This document shows, piece after piece, positions 10,842-21,448 of a DNA stretch of 64,000 nucleotides. The notes below the pieces were generated by a model that did no database searches, was not told where the DNA came from, and was given only the letters and a program-made list of their open reading frames with translations. This DNA comes from Omphalotus guepiniiformis. Its lineage: Eukaryota; Basidiomycota; Agaricomycetes; Agaricales; Omphalotaceae. Both the position numbers and the translations under genes were made by a program. Positions within the stretch are counted from its first letter, which is position 1; every line of letters begins with the position of its first letter. The stretch is from the NCBI GenBank assembly GCA_028554645.1, contig JAQOOI010000069.1, positions 496,001 to 560,000 on the forward strand. The letters are read 5' to 3'.

Positions 10842-11043
10842 GGCGGACGATTGGCAAGTGCCCTCTGCTCTTGAGCCCATAAGGATCTGGAAATGATTTT
10901 GAGTTCGAAAATTCTAGCTCAACTCCGCGAAACGCGTGTCACGCGCGCATGTGATCACGCCCCCTTCCAATCAGAAATCCGGGCGCTTCCCACCTCAACA
11001 TCATCAACCACCCACTTCAACTTCAACCTCGACGTTAGACTGC
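10842..11043. promoter_or_regulatory. shared divergent promoter of cargo gene B and the TET/JBP gene
   Basis: The 202 bp between the two start codons contains a CCAAT box (10967-10971) and an ACGCGT hexamer at 10932-10937, followed by further CGCG-rich sequence. ACGCGT is the core of the fungal MCB element bound by Swi6/Mbp1-type factors at G1/S. A single hexamer is weak evidence; co-regulation is inferred from the layout. Confidence 0.4.
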
Positions 11044-13042
11044 ATGAAAATCAAGCTGAAGCTGATCAAAGGTTAGTAAATTTCTCATCTCAAATTTCCC
11101 ACCTACTGCAGGGCAGCTCAAAACCAAGCGTTGCGCTCGCACCTTCGAATACTCGAGCCACGGGAATACGAAAGGTGCAGCGCTTCGTCGGGTAGAGAGC
11201 AAACCATGCACCCACTCCATCCCACTACCCAACACCGCTGCTGAAGCGTCGCGTCGCACCGTCGAATACTCGAGCCACGGGAATACGAAGGTGTGGTGCT
11301 TTGTCCAGGCAGCGGCCAACTCTAACATTCGCAACCCACCCCAACCAACTCCCCTCTTTCCACCGATCTACGCTGACCATCTCTGCAGGCTTTGTAGTGT
11401 TGAATAACGTCGTTACCGAGGCTATTCGACCCAGTTCTGCAGTGTTCACGTTCGACTCTGCGCTGCAGGCTGTGATAGAAGAAGAGGGTGTGCAGGATTT
11501 TCTGGACAGCGCAGCCCTATCCTCGGACCCGCAGGCTACGGCCAGTCCTACGCCATCCCCCTTATCTTCACTTCCTACTTCACAGGCGTGTACTCCACTT
11601 TCTCGTTGCTCACTCTCTTCACTCTCCTCACTTTCTTCACTTTCTTCGTCTTCCTCTACGTTTTCTGTACTACGTGATGCTGCGCCTACCCCTGTATCTC
11701 ACCATGAACCTAACTCCTCATCAAACAACAAAAGAAGTGCCAATCATAGTAAAAAACAGAGCAAGAAATATAGGAAAAAGGCTCGCCTTGTGAAGGCCGC
11801 GAATAAGACTGCTGCCGACTATACAGTCCGGCCACGCATGAAGCAAAAACACGTGCACGATGCCGAGCCCATGCCAACCGCCTATTCCATGCAAACTCAG
11901 GCTCGGGTTGCCTCTACCAGCTACGTCGGCTTACGTGATGCAAAGTTGGAAGGTGGGGAGAGAGATTATTGGCTGCAGGAGGTTGTCGGGCCGGGGTCGA
12001 TCTTCAGTTTCGAGTTGGTGGAATGGAAGGGCAGGTAAGGTGTTCAGGTATCTTTGATTGTTCAAGCTGATCAACGGGTTTTTAGGAAAGCCATACCTCT
12101 CATTGATCATGAAGGTCGAGGCTTTACAATCTTCGTCGGGAGACCCGATGATCCAGACTGGGACGCCTGCGCCACCGCCGCCGCCGATGCTCTTGAAACC
12201 GAACGAAAGAAATGTCGCTTCAATCAGAAACAACGTTCGCATCGACGAGGCTCGTTCCCTGCCCTCTCTACCGGTATCTCGTATGGAGGGGGGCAGATGG
12301 TGCTTCTTAAACCACATTCCTTTTCCTCATGGTGCTGATCTATATTCTTAGCAACCCGGCAACCTAGTACACAACAAAACGAATACAAAGGTTCTTGGCC
12401 GACTTACTAGTCACTGGGCTTTCCAGAGGCTCTCCGGCTTTGCGAACGGTGCGTTCACCTCACTGGCACCATGCTATGCGACGTCCTAACCTCTTTTTTG
12501 CAGTCGCCTTCAAAAATTGGGCCCCACGCCTTTTCGAATACTACTCAGACCATCTCGACCGATTGCTCGCAAGCGATTCCACACTCCTACGCCTATTCAA
12601 CAACAGTGTCTTTGCTGGCGCCACGTTCAACTTTGGCCCCCGTACTGTGTGCCGCGAGCACAAGGACTGCAACAACCTTCCATTCGGACTCTGTGCGATC
12701 TGGTCTTTGGGCAAGTTCAACTACAAGAAGGGCGGTCATTTGATTCTCTGGGACTTGAAACTTGTTGTTGAGTTCCCACCGGGGTCTCTCATCCTGCTAC
12801 CGTCAGCAGTCTGCCGCCATTCGAACACCCGAGTTCGTGATAGCGAGCGTCGGTACTCATTCACTCAATGCAGCGCAGGTGGGCTTTTCCGCTGGGTCGA
12901 CCACGGTTACCAGAACGAAGAGAGTTATGAAGCTTCACTGGACAGGGCATCAGTAGCTGAGGAGGCAGCTAGAAAGCACCGACGATGGAGGATGGGTTTG
13001 AATTTGTTCTCGACGATGGAGGAGTGTGGTTATACTACTTGA
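11044..13042 (+). CDS. TET/JBP-family 2-oxoglutarate/Fe(II) dioxygenase (transposon cargo)
   Basis: Five exons join in phase: 11044-11071, 11389-12034, 12086-12299, 12352-12448 and 12504-13042, giving 507 residues. The first coding exon is only 28 nt, followed by a 317-nt intron. Residues ~45-190 are a Ser/Thr-rich then Lys/Arg-rich tail. The C-terminal half is the fungal TET/JBP domain: the ISYGGGQ and PGNLV motifs, a helical AFKNWAPRLFEYY segment, then the double-stranded beta-helix. Iron ligands are visible as H381-x-D383 in EHKDCNN and H434 in VCRHSN; R445 in ERRYSFTQ fits the 2-oxoglutarate-binding Arg; GGLFRWV closes the domain. Known relatives oxidise 5-methylcytosine or thymine in DNA. 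Substrate here is inferred, and all key residues are present. Confidence 0.93.
11136..11306. repeat. pair of ~55-bp imperfect direct repeats inside intron 1 of the dioxygenase
   Basis: Copies at 11136-11190 and 11251-11306 share the core TCGAATACTCGAGCCACGGG followed by AATACGAA. They lie in the unusually long (317-nt) first intron, about 100 bp downstream of the start codon, so they could be regulatory sites or a local duplication. Confidence 0.7.
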
Positions 13043-13435
13043 ATCTATGTTTGTGTGATCTATGATTGATTGAAAATTTTAAATGTTGCTGCATCCCAAA
13101 CGTTCTGTGAAGTTTGTATAGGACCTTCTGATAACATCCTGTATATATGTACGAAGTTCACTGTCAATCCTGTCTTGCACTTGGCACAGCGAGAAACCGC
13201 CAGAATATGTTCTTACACATCAAACGGTCGTGATCCCATCCTCAATCAGTGAAGCTTGTGTTTAATAGCTCGAATAAATAGAAAAAAAGTTCATTTCGTG
13301 GTGATCTTCAGCGCGTTACTGGCCATCCGCGGATGAGCCGGTACAGTCAGGTGATCCTCGGCACTTCTTTCTGCCTTTCATGTTTGCCTGAATTTTGCTC
13401 TCCCATCTTTCTCTAAACCATCGTGACTTACTGGT
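13043..13435. other. spacer between dioxygenase and cargo gene C
   Basis: Short AT-rich 3' region of the dioxygenase and presumed promoter of cargo gene C. No open frame or repeat of note seen. Confidence 0.5.
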
Positions 13436-14085
13436 ATGTTCAAGTATTTGTAAGTACCCAAGTACTCACTCTCTATTCTTATACTGCAGAGTTAATCACC
13501 GAACGTCGGCAGGTTGGCAGAAGCGAAGGATGAGGCGGCAAAAAGTTCCTGACCTGCTGAAGACTCAAGTGCCTGAGGACATGGAGCGGGCTCTATTGCT
13601 GGCAGAGGGAACGTCCCCAGACTCGATTGACGGTATTATTGGCTACCGAAACATATGTCGAAGGATCATACGCAAGCGGGAAGCATCGTGTACATATTAT
13701 CAGAGGTGCGTGCTCTACATGGTAGATCCTTGCTGTAATCAGCTAACTTTGAATTACATTTCTATGGCAGGAATCGTGAACGATGTCTCAGCCGTGCAAA
13801 ATCCAACAGCGAAAGGTTTTTACATCCCCCAACTCATTATATAATTGTTTTACATGCTACGTTCTAGGAAAAAAGCAGAGCTGCAGCAAAGCCCCGTCAA
13901 CGTTCAAGAACGTGCACGCGCGAACCATCGGGAAGCCCAGTCACGATATCGTGCGGCCAATCGTGCTGCCTTGGCAAAGAAGGAGAAGCTTCGGCGTGAG
14001 GCGTTGCGGGTGGGTCGGTTTACCTGGTTCTACGCATGCTCCCCGCTGACTATTCACACACGCGCAGAACCTCGCCAACGAATGA
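13436..14085 (+). CDS. KDZ cargo protein C: small, highly basic
   Basis: Five exons fit with exact phase: 13436-13449, 13490-13705, 13771-13815, 13868-14009 and 14068-14085, giving 144 residues. Introns are 40-65 nt with strong donors (GTAAGT, GTGCGT). I do not recognise the family. The protein is rich in Arg/Lys/Ala: RKREASC, then NRERCLSRAKSNSERKK, then a predicted long helix around NHREAQSRYRAANRA and KKEKLRREALR. Spacing of the basic residues resembles a bZIP basic region, but no leucine heptads follow. A nucleic-acid-binding role is likely from charge alone. It converges on the transposase gene, with 182 bp between the stop codons. Confidence 0.7.
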
Positions 14086-14267
14086 TACATCTGAACAACT
14101 TACGATTATCGCATGGTCTGGACCTGATTTTTCGCATACATAACATCCTGTAACCACGCACGAAGTTTGAAATCAATTGCGAATACAAAGAAAATCACTC
14201 GTTAATACAAAGATTTTTGAAATTCACTTGATTATGAGATTACACAGATAACGATGGCATGCCCACA

Positions 14268-17200
14268 CTACAAAGATAAGTTTGCATAAAATTCTACAAC
14301 CCGCCCAACACCTTCAGCTAGCTCGTCGTCGCCGTCATCGGATTCGTCGGAGTCTAGCTCTTCATTGGCATCAGCGTCGTTGGGAGGGGTGGGATGGGTG
14401 CTGGAATAGTGGTAGACAGGGGTATTTGATGTGTGAGAAGCATTCGCACCCGTGGAGATGGCACCCAGTCCTTTCCGCACACCCGGGGTAGGCGTTCCAC
14501 AAAATCCTTCCAACCGATAAGTTTGATGGATGTGCTCCATAAGCAAAGTGTTGGTGCGAGAGCGGCGGGTGATGTACTCATGCGTAGGACCGTACAGGGG
14601 GGAATTCTCAAGCCTCTTGAGCACGTCCGTGAAATGTCGGCCCTCGTCAACAATTGAAGTATGAAGGCGTCGTATGCCAACGTTGCAACGCACAACTTCT
14701 TCCCTTGCTCGAGCGAGACGTCGATACGTCTTCATCGCCTCTCGAACAACCGGCATTGCCCAGCGTTTATCAAAAACTGCGTTTCGTGTGTCTTGTAGTA
14801 TGTTGAATTGATCTAAAAACGAGTAATGCGAGACCTTCGACCAGTCCAGAGTGGCACGAGGTGGATCAAGTGCAAGTGCAGCTGCGTTGTATCGTCGAAC
14901 GGCGGCTCGTATTGCTTTGGAGCGTCGTTGGAGGGCAGCAGCGATATGGGTGCGCATCTTGTATGCTATGTGTTGACGGCATAGCCGTGGTCAGCTACAT
15001 ATTGTTTCCATGGATTGCATGCACACCTGTTTGTGACAGATTCATTCTGTGGAGTTCAAACAACCTCTGCACAACGAGCTTATGAAGACTCTCCAACGCT
15101 TGCTGGTACCTGCGCGTATTCATGTAGCGTAACGCCTCTATGTACTGAGGGTGGCTCGGCTCCCATCGGTGCTCAATGCCCATCTCGACCTCCATTTTAA
15201 CCAACTCCAACCGCACGCGTTCGCACTTTTCACGGAGTACGCGTCGCTGCGTTTCTGCTTTGCGTGTGCTGGATAGGTGAGAATTGTACTGCTCCTCAGG
15301 TGCGAGGTCCTTGTAGTTCACGGGTAGCTCCATACGAAAGACGCTCGAGGCATTCGCATACTGGGCCCTGTTAATGATGAAGTTCAGAAGATGAAAATAT
15401 ATCAACAGCTGCTTACTGTGAAGTTCGGTCCTCTTGAAGTAGCTCGACGTATGCTACTGCATGGAGGTCGCCTTGTGCCTCTTTGCCAAGATCTTGAAAA
15501 TGCTGAATCTCCTCGGCGAAATAACTTTCGAGATCCGCTTCCGTGATGTTCAGTGAGGCAAGAACGTCCGCCAGATTCTGAGAGTCCTCCTCGATGATCT
15601 TCAAGGCTTGCACGTAGTTGTTGTGCAGCATCGTCGCAAGATTTTGATACTTCTCTGAATCCCATTGCTGAAAGTACGTGTGCATGAAGACGCGACGGCG
15701 ATAAGCACTCATGTATCGAGTGACGGATGCCAGATAATTTGACGATGCGAATACTCGTTCCAAGGTTTCTAGATCCTCGAGACCCATGCCGGCGATATTA
15801 AGCAGATGATGAAGGAGCTGACACTGCGCGTTATGTGCGTAACCATGGAAGGCGTTGACGCACGTACGGCATCGCTTCCTATGGAACTCGGGGCCCAATG
15901 AGCTGCTCCCAATTGTGGCTCCAAAACGGCACCCGATGTCGTACGCCAGCAGCCATTGCTCACCAAAGACTTCCAGAGCTTTCGAAACCATAGCTAAGGG
16001 GTACTTGGCTCTGGTTTGGACGAAGCGTCAATGGGTATTTGATGACGTGGGATGAAAAACAAACGCCTTACAATTCGCCGCTACGGACCATATCACATAG
16101 CCACAAAATAAATCCATGGGGACAGGCGCTGGCAAACACGCCTTCCTCCTCAAATAGACCCGCCACACGTTTTTCAGAGTCCTTTCGAGCCGCCTTCCAG
16201 TTGTCCGTGCAAGCTTTCAAGCCTTCAGAGGGCATTGTACCATCTGTGGGATCACCCTCTCCAGATTCATCACCGTCGTCGTCGCTGTCGGAAGCGGCAG
16301 ATATGTAGACTGGGTCTTCAGAGAATGTAACATGTGATTTGACTTCGTTAGCGAACGTATCAACAAATTCTGTTGGGAGAAAGTAGTCGCTATCTGAGAA
16401 TATGCGGTCATCGGCAGTCTGCCGCCCTCTAATCGTTTTCATACGCTTGAGTGAATTGTTGCCATCGACGACCCACATGCGAGTCCACGCGAGTGGAGGT
16501 TCTTGCTCGAGCTGCATCATATAATGTGAATGGTGGGGTTGGAGAAAGAGTGTAACCAATACTCACCTCGTAGCAACATGGGGGACAATTATTGAGTACA
16601 CGATAATTTGGCGAATCTTGACCCAACTCCTTGGCAACGCGCTTATCAACTTCTCGACGAATTGCTAGGTAGATGTCAAATGATGCGGAAAGCGATGTAC
16701 GATACCCACGGCGGTAAGGAGTCTGTTTGCATTGCAATGTGAGTGAGTGCTATGTACGCAGCGGGGAAAGTCACCTGGTACAAATAACATAGAACTTTCG
16801 CAAAGGCTTCCACGCTATACGACACTTTGAATAGTCGGATGATGTAAAACAGCTCCAACGTTTTGATAGAGATGGCGAGGGAGGGCTGAAGAGGGGCGTT
16901 TCCTAGGTACCCAGCTTGCGCAAGGGCGACTGAGGCCTCTGTATTGCTATCGCGCCGGATCGTTGCAGTGTGAGCAAGGGTGTGAAGGTCGATTGTTGTA
17001 ATTGTGAAGTCGAAACCTTCGGCATCCATCATAGAGGTGTCGTCAACGTGGTTGTTCGTCTGTACATCACTGGAGGTACCGTATTTCCACTTGATGTACG
17101 CATCGGTGAGCCGTTCCATGAGTGGCGCCCAGTTTGCGTCGAAAGCACGCATACGGCGCTTCCATGTCCGTTGGTCTTTGTACCGACGTCTTCCATGCCA

Positions 17201-17654
17201 CCTGCAGAAGCTACTGTCAACGGGGGCAGTGTGGTGTATGTATTGACAACGCACCGATGAGCCTGGAGCATGTCCTTTATGTCAACAACGAAACTTTCCA
17301 CCGCAGGTGCGTCGTTGTGCTCATCGCCATGTTCATCAAACCCTGTAGGCATGTCTGTAGCTCCGTACATCTCCGCGTCGATCTCCTGCTCGCTTGCCGA
17401 TGCACCGCCTGCGAGATCGTTGAGTGCTTCAACGTAGTCGGCACGTAAACCTGCAGAGCTGTATGATCAGGAGGTAACAATACAAAGAGTCTTGACACCT
17501 TACCTGCTGTGTCGCGATTGTATGCCTCTGCTGCCTTTCGACGCTCTTCATTCTGCCCTGTGAAATTGAGCACATTCCGAGCGCCCCTGACACCTAGTCG
17601 ACCACCGCCCGTGGTGACTTTAACCGTTCTCGAGATGCCGCGAGCCTTGCCCAT
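14268..17654 (-). CDS. KDZ transposase
   Basis: Eight exons join in phase: 17654-17504, 17450-17255, 17201-16775, 16722-16567, 16511-16072, 16010-15417, 15367-15027 and 14965-14268, giving 1,000 residues. Introns are 49-61 nt. The core matches KDZ (Kyakuja-Dileera-Zisupton) transposases, an RNase H-fold family: a YLGNAPLQPSLAIS and SYSVEAFAKV region (~residues 210-260), YRRGYRTSL, WVVDGNNSLKRM (first candidate catalytic Asp ~326), FASACPHGFILWLCDMVRSG, then LLAYDIGCRFG (~480), CVNAFHGYAHNAQCQ, a LEDLETLERVF segment and NNYVQALKIIEE. Two helical C-terminal exons and an acidic tail follow. It would mobilise the element by cut-and-paste in the nucleus. No stop or frameshift is seen, so it may be active. 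Catalytic residues are assigned by pattern only. Confidence 0.93.
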
Positions 17655-18146
17655 GGGTGAGTACTGGGTGAGTGGGGTGGGTGTTGAGATGTTGAAATCA
17701 AAAAGTATCTCCGGGAGTCAACAGATACGTGATACGCGTGGGATAAGCCGATGTTGATTGGACGGAGTCACGGAGTTACACAGTCCTGTGTGTCGGGCGA
17801 ACATTGGCGAACATACTGGCAGGTGATGCAGGTGGAAATGGTGTCGACCAGTGTCGACCCTGGCAGAGGTGCTATGTAGCGTGTACGTAGGCTTGAGATC
17901 GTATCAGTTGTTTCAGTCTGAGAGATCACTGGTGGAAGAAACACTCACCTCGTTGAAGACGGCAAGCATATCGAACGGGCTGCGAGTATGACGTGTTGCG
18001 TACGTCGTGTGATGTTGTGAGATTAAGGGAAGTGGCGGTAACGGCGACACAAGAAGGTCTGATGCCAAGTAACACTGAATAAACGTAGTGTTGTAGTGGT
18101 GGCAGTGAAGGCAAGAGGTGAGTGAATAAACGAAAACGCGAACGAG
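17655..18146. other. KDZ transposase promoter region
   Basis: About 490 bp between the transposase start and the right inverted repeat. Small open frames entering from the repeat are not supported. No obvious motif seen beyond short direct repeats of 'ggtgtcgacc' near 17838. Confidence 0.5.
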
Positions 18147-18629
18147 GACGAAAACGAGAGGCGGCGGGATGATGAGCGGGATCTGATATGGCGTTGAGCT
18201 ATTAAGCAAGCGACGTAGTGAGCGGGCCGTGATCCTAACACAAGCGAGAGCGTGCGACCGTATGAACGATGGTGAGAAACCCACGGGAATTGCCGTAATA
18301 GAGTCTGGCGCATCTAAGCGAGAGCGCACGAGCGGGAGGCGGGGAGCGATGAGCGGGGCCCTAGTGATGGTAGCGAACACAGCTGGAGACGTTTGCCGAG
18401 GTGCGAGTGACGGTGGGAAACCTCGGGATGTGCCGAGTAGGGCCTGTGGCACTTGTCAACGACATCAGCATCGACCGCGGGCTGGACTCCTTCCTGAATA
18501 GAAATAACTCACCTTTATTCAGGGAATTGTTGGCACTTAGTGGGAATACACGACTTTTGGTCATAGATAATTGCCTAACCGGGGTACTTCGGCAGTCTTA
18601 TAATATTATCAAATAGTGATGTCGAGGTG
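18147..18629 (-). repeat. KDZ right terminal inverted repeat (483 bp)
   Basis: Reverse complement of 7189-7671, same length, two mismatches noticed. It is followed by the target duplication CGCTTACG at 18630-18637. Confidence 0.95.
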
Positions 18630-18654
18630 CGCTTACGCCAACTATTGCCCTCCT

Positions 18655-19066
18655 TGTAGTGTCAAAACACCTACCGACTGGTCATCGTTCGACACCATCC
18701 TCCAAACGCCCTACTTTTCCTCTGTACGCGAAATTACATGGACGCACCAGAAATATTTATCGCCAGAAGAACTGCAAGTCTCGTCATCTATGTACAGCTC
18801 CCATTCACTCTCTTGCAGATGATTCACTGGTAATTACGCTCAATGGGGACAGGAAACCTGGTTTCCTGTGTCAAGGCACACCTACGCATGCTAGCATTGC
18901 CATAAGACTGGAGATGCTTAAGGAGAACTTACCGCGATGTTATAAGCGTGGATTGTTGAAACCTCGTTTTGAGTGTTTTCGACGAGAGTCTGACGCCCCA
19001 ATTTTGAGTGTTTTCGACAACATTGCCTTGTTCTGAACAGAACTGGTCGCAATTTATCATGTTTGT
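18655..19066 (+). pseudogene. decayed inverted copy of the 3' part of the F-box gene
   Basis: On the plus strand this stretch encodes PTDWSSFDTILQTPYFSS, then EITWTHQKYLSPEELQ, then (after a frame change) DDSLVITLNGDRKPG and LPRCYKRGLLKPRFE. These correspond segment by segment to the last exon of the intact F-box gene at 19483-19815 on the other strand. Frame changes, indels and loss of the upstream exon show it is a broken partial duplicate. The KDZ target site lies at its 5' edge, so the transposon may have landed in or beside it. Confidence 0.85.
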
Positions 19067-19482
19067 TCATGTTCATTTAGGCAATTTTGTTCATTCAGGC
19101 TTTCTTCTTCTTTTTGTTTGTATCGGTCCTGTCCAGTATCTTGTTCGCTCAATCAGGTTCTCATTCTCGCAAGTCGTGTAGTGGAGATATGTAATTCAGT
19201 GGTTAATATACATCTGCGGTAATAAGTCAGGGGATCGGTACTCAGTTACTCAAGTTTGGAGTTACATAACTTTACTACAGCTCAAAAGAAAGCTGATCAC
19301 TGATTCCACCAAGGTACTGTGACGCTCTGTGTATGCTTGGGGCAGTCATATCTCTTCATATCTGCTTTGGATGCTAGGTAATATGGCGAGAACCAATAAA
19401 GCGTGAATAGCAGAGACCATTTCTCCCATACACAGCTCCAGAACATAATAAATTGCGACCAGTTGTTGAGAACAAGTCAATG
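19067..19482. other. spacer between the inverted F-box copies
   Basis: No gene seen. The outer ends still show homology to the two F-box 3' flanks (the shared 'actggtcgcaatttat' motif), so it is the loop of the inverted duplication. Confidence 0.5.
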
Positions 19483-20849
19483 TCAACGAAAATACTCAAG
19501 ATGGAGCTTCAACAATCCACGCTTATTACACCTCGGTAAGTTCTCCCTATATTTTTCCAGTCTTTCAGCAATGCTAGCATACGCAAGCGTGCCTTGACAC
19601 GGGAAACCACCGGATGCCCTGTCCCCATTGAGCGTAATTACCAGTGAATCATCTGCAAGAGAGTGAATGGGAGCTGTAGATGACGAGACTTGCAGTTCTT
19701 CTGGCGAAAAACAGTATTCTTTGTGCGTCCATGTAATTTCGCGTAGAGAGGAGAAGTAGGGCGTTTGGAGGATGGTGTCGAACAATGACCAGTCAGTTGG
19801 TCTTTCAAGGATGGACTCGAAGTCGGTTAAAACAAGAGATTCGAGGGTGGGGGTTGGAGATGAAGAATAACAGGGAATATTGTGAGAAGAAGAAATGTGT
19901 TCCAGGAAAGGAATCACAGGAAAACTCCCTTCTATTTCCAGGCCGAGCTCGCGCAGGAGAGGGTTGCAGGAGAAATCGATGTGAGCAGCAATAATGTCTT
20001 CGAAAGAACGGGTATAAGTTGTATGCTAGAGTGATGATGAGAGTTAAACTCACCGAAAGATCTGGTGAGATTGTCGCACACAGTAAGCATGAAACTTGTC
20101 AAAGACCTGGCTTCGCGTAGCAGACCACCGATTTCGGGGAGAATTACGGTAAACGTATCGTCGTAGAGACCATCAAGCATGCAGTCAAAATGACGCAGCG
20201 TTCGCCCGTATGGTACAAGCTGGGCCAACATTTCACGAGCCTCTACACTCCTGATCTTAATCGTACGCAAGTCTTTCGGGGGGCCTCGACATATGCGGCT
20301 GACATCGTGGCTCCCTACCTCTTCCGAATCAGTCCTCAGGCTGACGCCTAACAAAACCAGCTTCTGAAGCATCGGGAATGAATTGACGATCTTCCCAAGA
20401 TCTTCGGCATCAACAAATTCAACGCCTTTCAATTCGAGCATCGTAACGCCACAAAAGCAGTCATAGAGATTTCTCTTCGTTGCTGTATCGATCCACAACC
20501 ACTGAATCTGTAACTCCTTCAGCGTTTCTCCCATTATGTCATTCAATGTTCTCCCATCCTGAGCTACCCATTTTGAAACCCTTTCTAAAACATTACCATA
20601 CATTTCAAGTTTATGCACACGTTCCAGAGGGATTGTACAGAGCGGGCTCTCGCATAGAGATAGGAAAGTGTCGGCGGAATATAATCGCCTGCGTAGACCA
20701 CCAGGAGGCCATAGACGGAGATGCGCGAAGATCTGGGAGCGGGTTGCAGTAAGGAAGTAATGCGAGACGAAGCTGCACTTTAGAAGAGTTTTTTGGTCGT
20801 GAACGAAGGATATAATGTAGTGAATAAGTTCGTTTGGGAGGGTTATCAT
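19483..20849 (-). CDS. F-box protein (LRR-like body)
   Basis: Two exons: 20849-20054 and 19997-19483, 436 residues, with one 56-nt intron (donor GTGAGT). The start is the ATG before ITLPNELIHYIISFV, the beginning of a standard F-box (LPNELIHYII...CSFVSHYFL). An in-frame ATG 13 codons upstream is less likely because F-box proteins normally begin just before this motif. The rest has leucine-rich-like spacing (LQKLVLLGVSL, LRTIKIRSV, LREITWTH), usual for mushroom F-box proteins that recruit substrates to SCF ubiquitin ligases. The substrate is unknown. A partial inverted copy lies 420 bp downstream. Confidence 0.88.
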
Positions 20850-21448
20850 GACAGTCGGGGTGAAAGACAGTAGACCTGGTATATGCACTCCTTCAGTGTA
20901 AGGCTTACATAATTACTACCGAAAGCTTGAGCAATGAGCGCACACTAGAAGTCTCCCGAGCTTCGTCAACTTGAACGCAACATACTCAGCACTCTGGTGT
21001 TCAATATCCAATACTCATCGGCATCGTCGTGGGCGACAAATACTATGAATTGTCTTTGGCTATAGCTCTGCATGAAACCTCTTGTCCGACTTGGAAGCCC
21101 ACTTGTCTGCCTAGCGATGTGAAACACCTTTCTCTCTAGAACTTCCCCTTTCCCTCTTCTCTGCTCTTATGCTTGCAATCGACCACCGGTGACAGTCGAT
21201 CGTGAGTGGATACTACTCAGAGTAGGCTGCCCCATGTAAAACAAAGAGAGCGGGTCACGACCCTTGGCGGATATAGAATCCAGGGCTTAGGCCTTGAGTG
21301 ATAGGCTTACCTTGCTTATTGTTCTTCTTCAACAACAGAAAGGACAAGCCTATGAAAAAGGCTATGGGATGCCACGCGCCAACCAATACACATCTAATTT
21401 TACTATCTAACAGCTCTCGATGTGTTGATCTAGCACTTTTCCCGCCCC
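20850..21448. promoter_or_regulatory. divergent intergenic region, F-box and RING genes
   Basis: About 600 bp between two divergent start codons, so it should contain both promoters. I see no clear TATA box or repeat. An ATTGTTCTTCTTC pyrimidine tract lies at about 21318-21330. Confidence 0.4.

Larger units (their letters stand above)
7189..18629. mobile_element. complete KDZ-type DNA transposon with TET/JBP cargo (11,441 bp)
   Basis: The ends are 483-bp inverted repeats (7189-7671 and 18147-18629). They match over their whole length with only two differences noticed, and both begin CACCTCGACATC. A perfect 8-bp duplication flanks them. Five genes lie inside and all splice into open frames: HMG-like (minus), hybrid-binding-domain protein (minus), TET/JBP dioxygenase (plus), small basic protein (plus) and KDZ transposase (minus). 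Kyakuja-Dileera-Zisupton (KDZ) transposons that carry TET/JBP genes have been described in mushroom genomes, and 8-bp duplications are known for Zisupton. The near-identical repeats and intact frames suggest recent activity. Confidence 0.95.
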
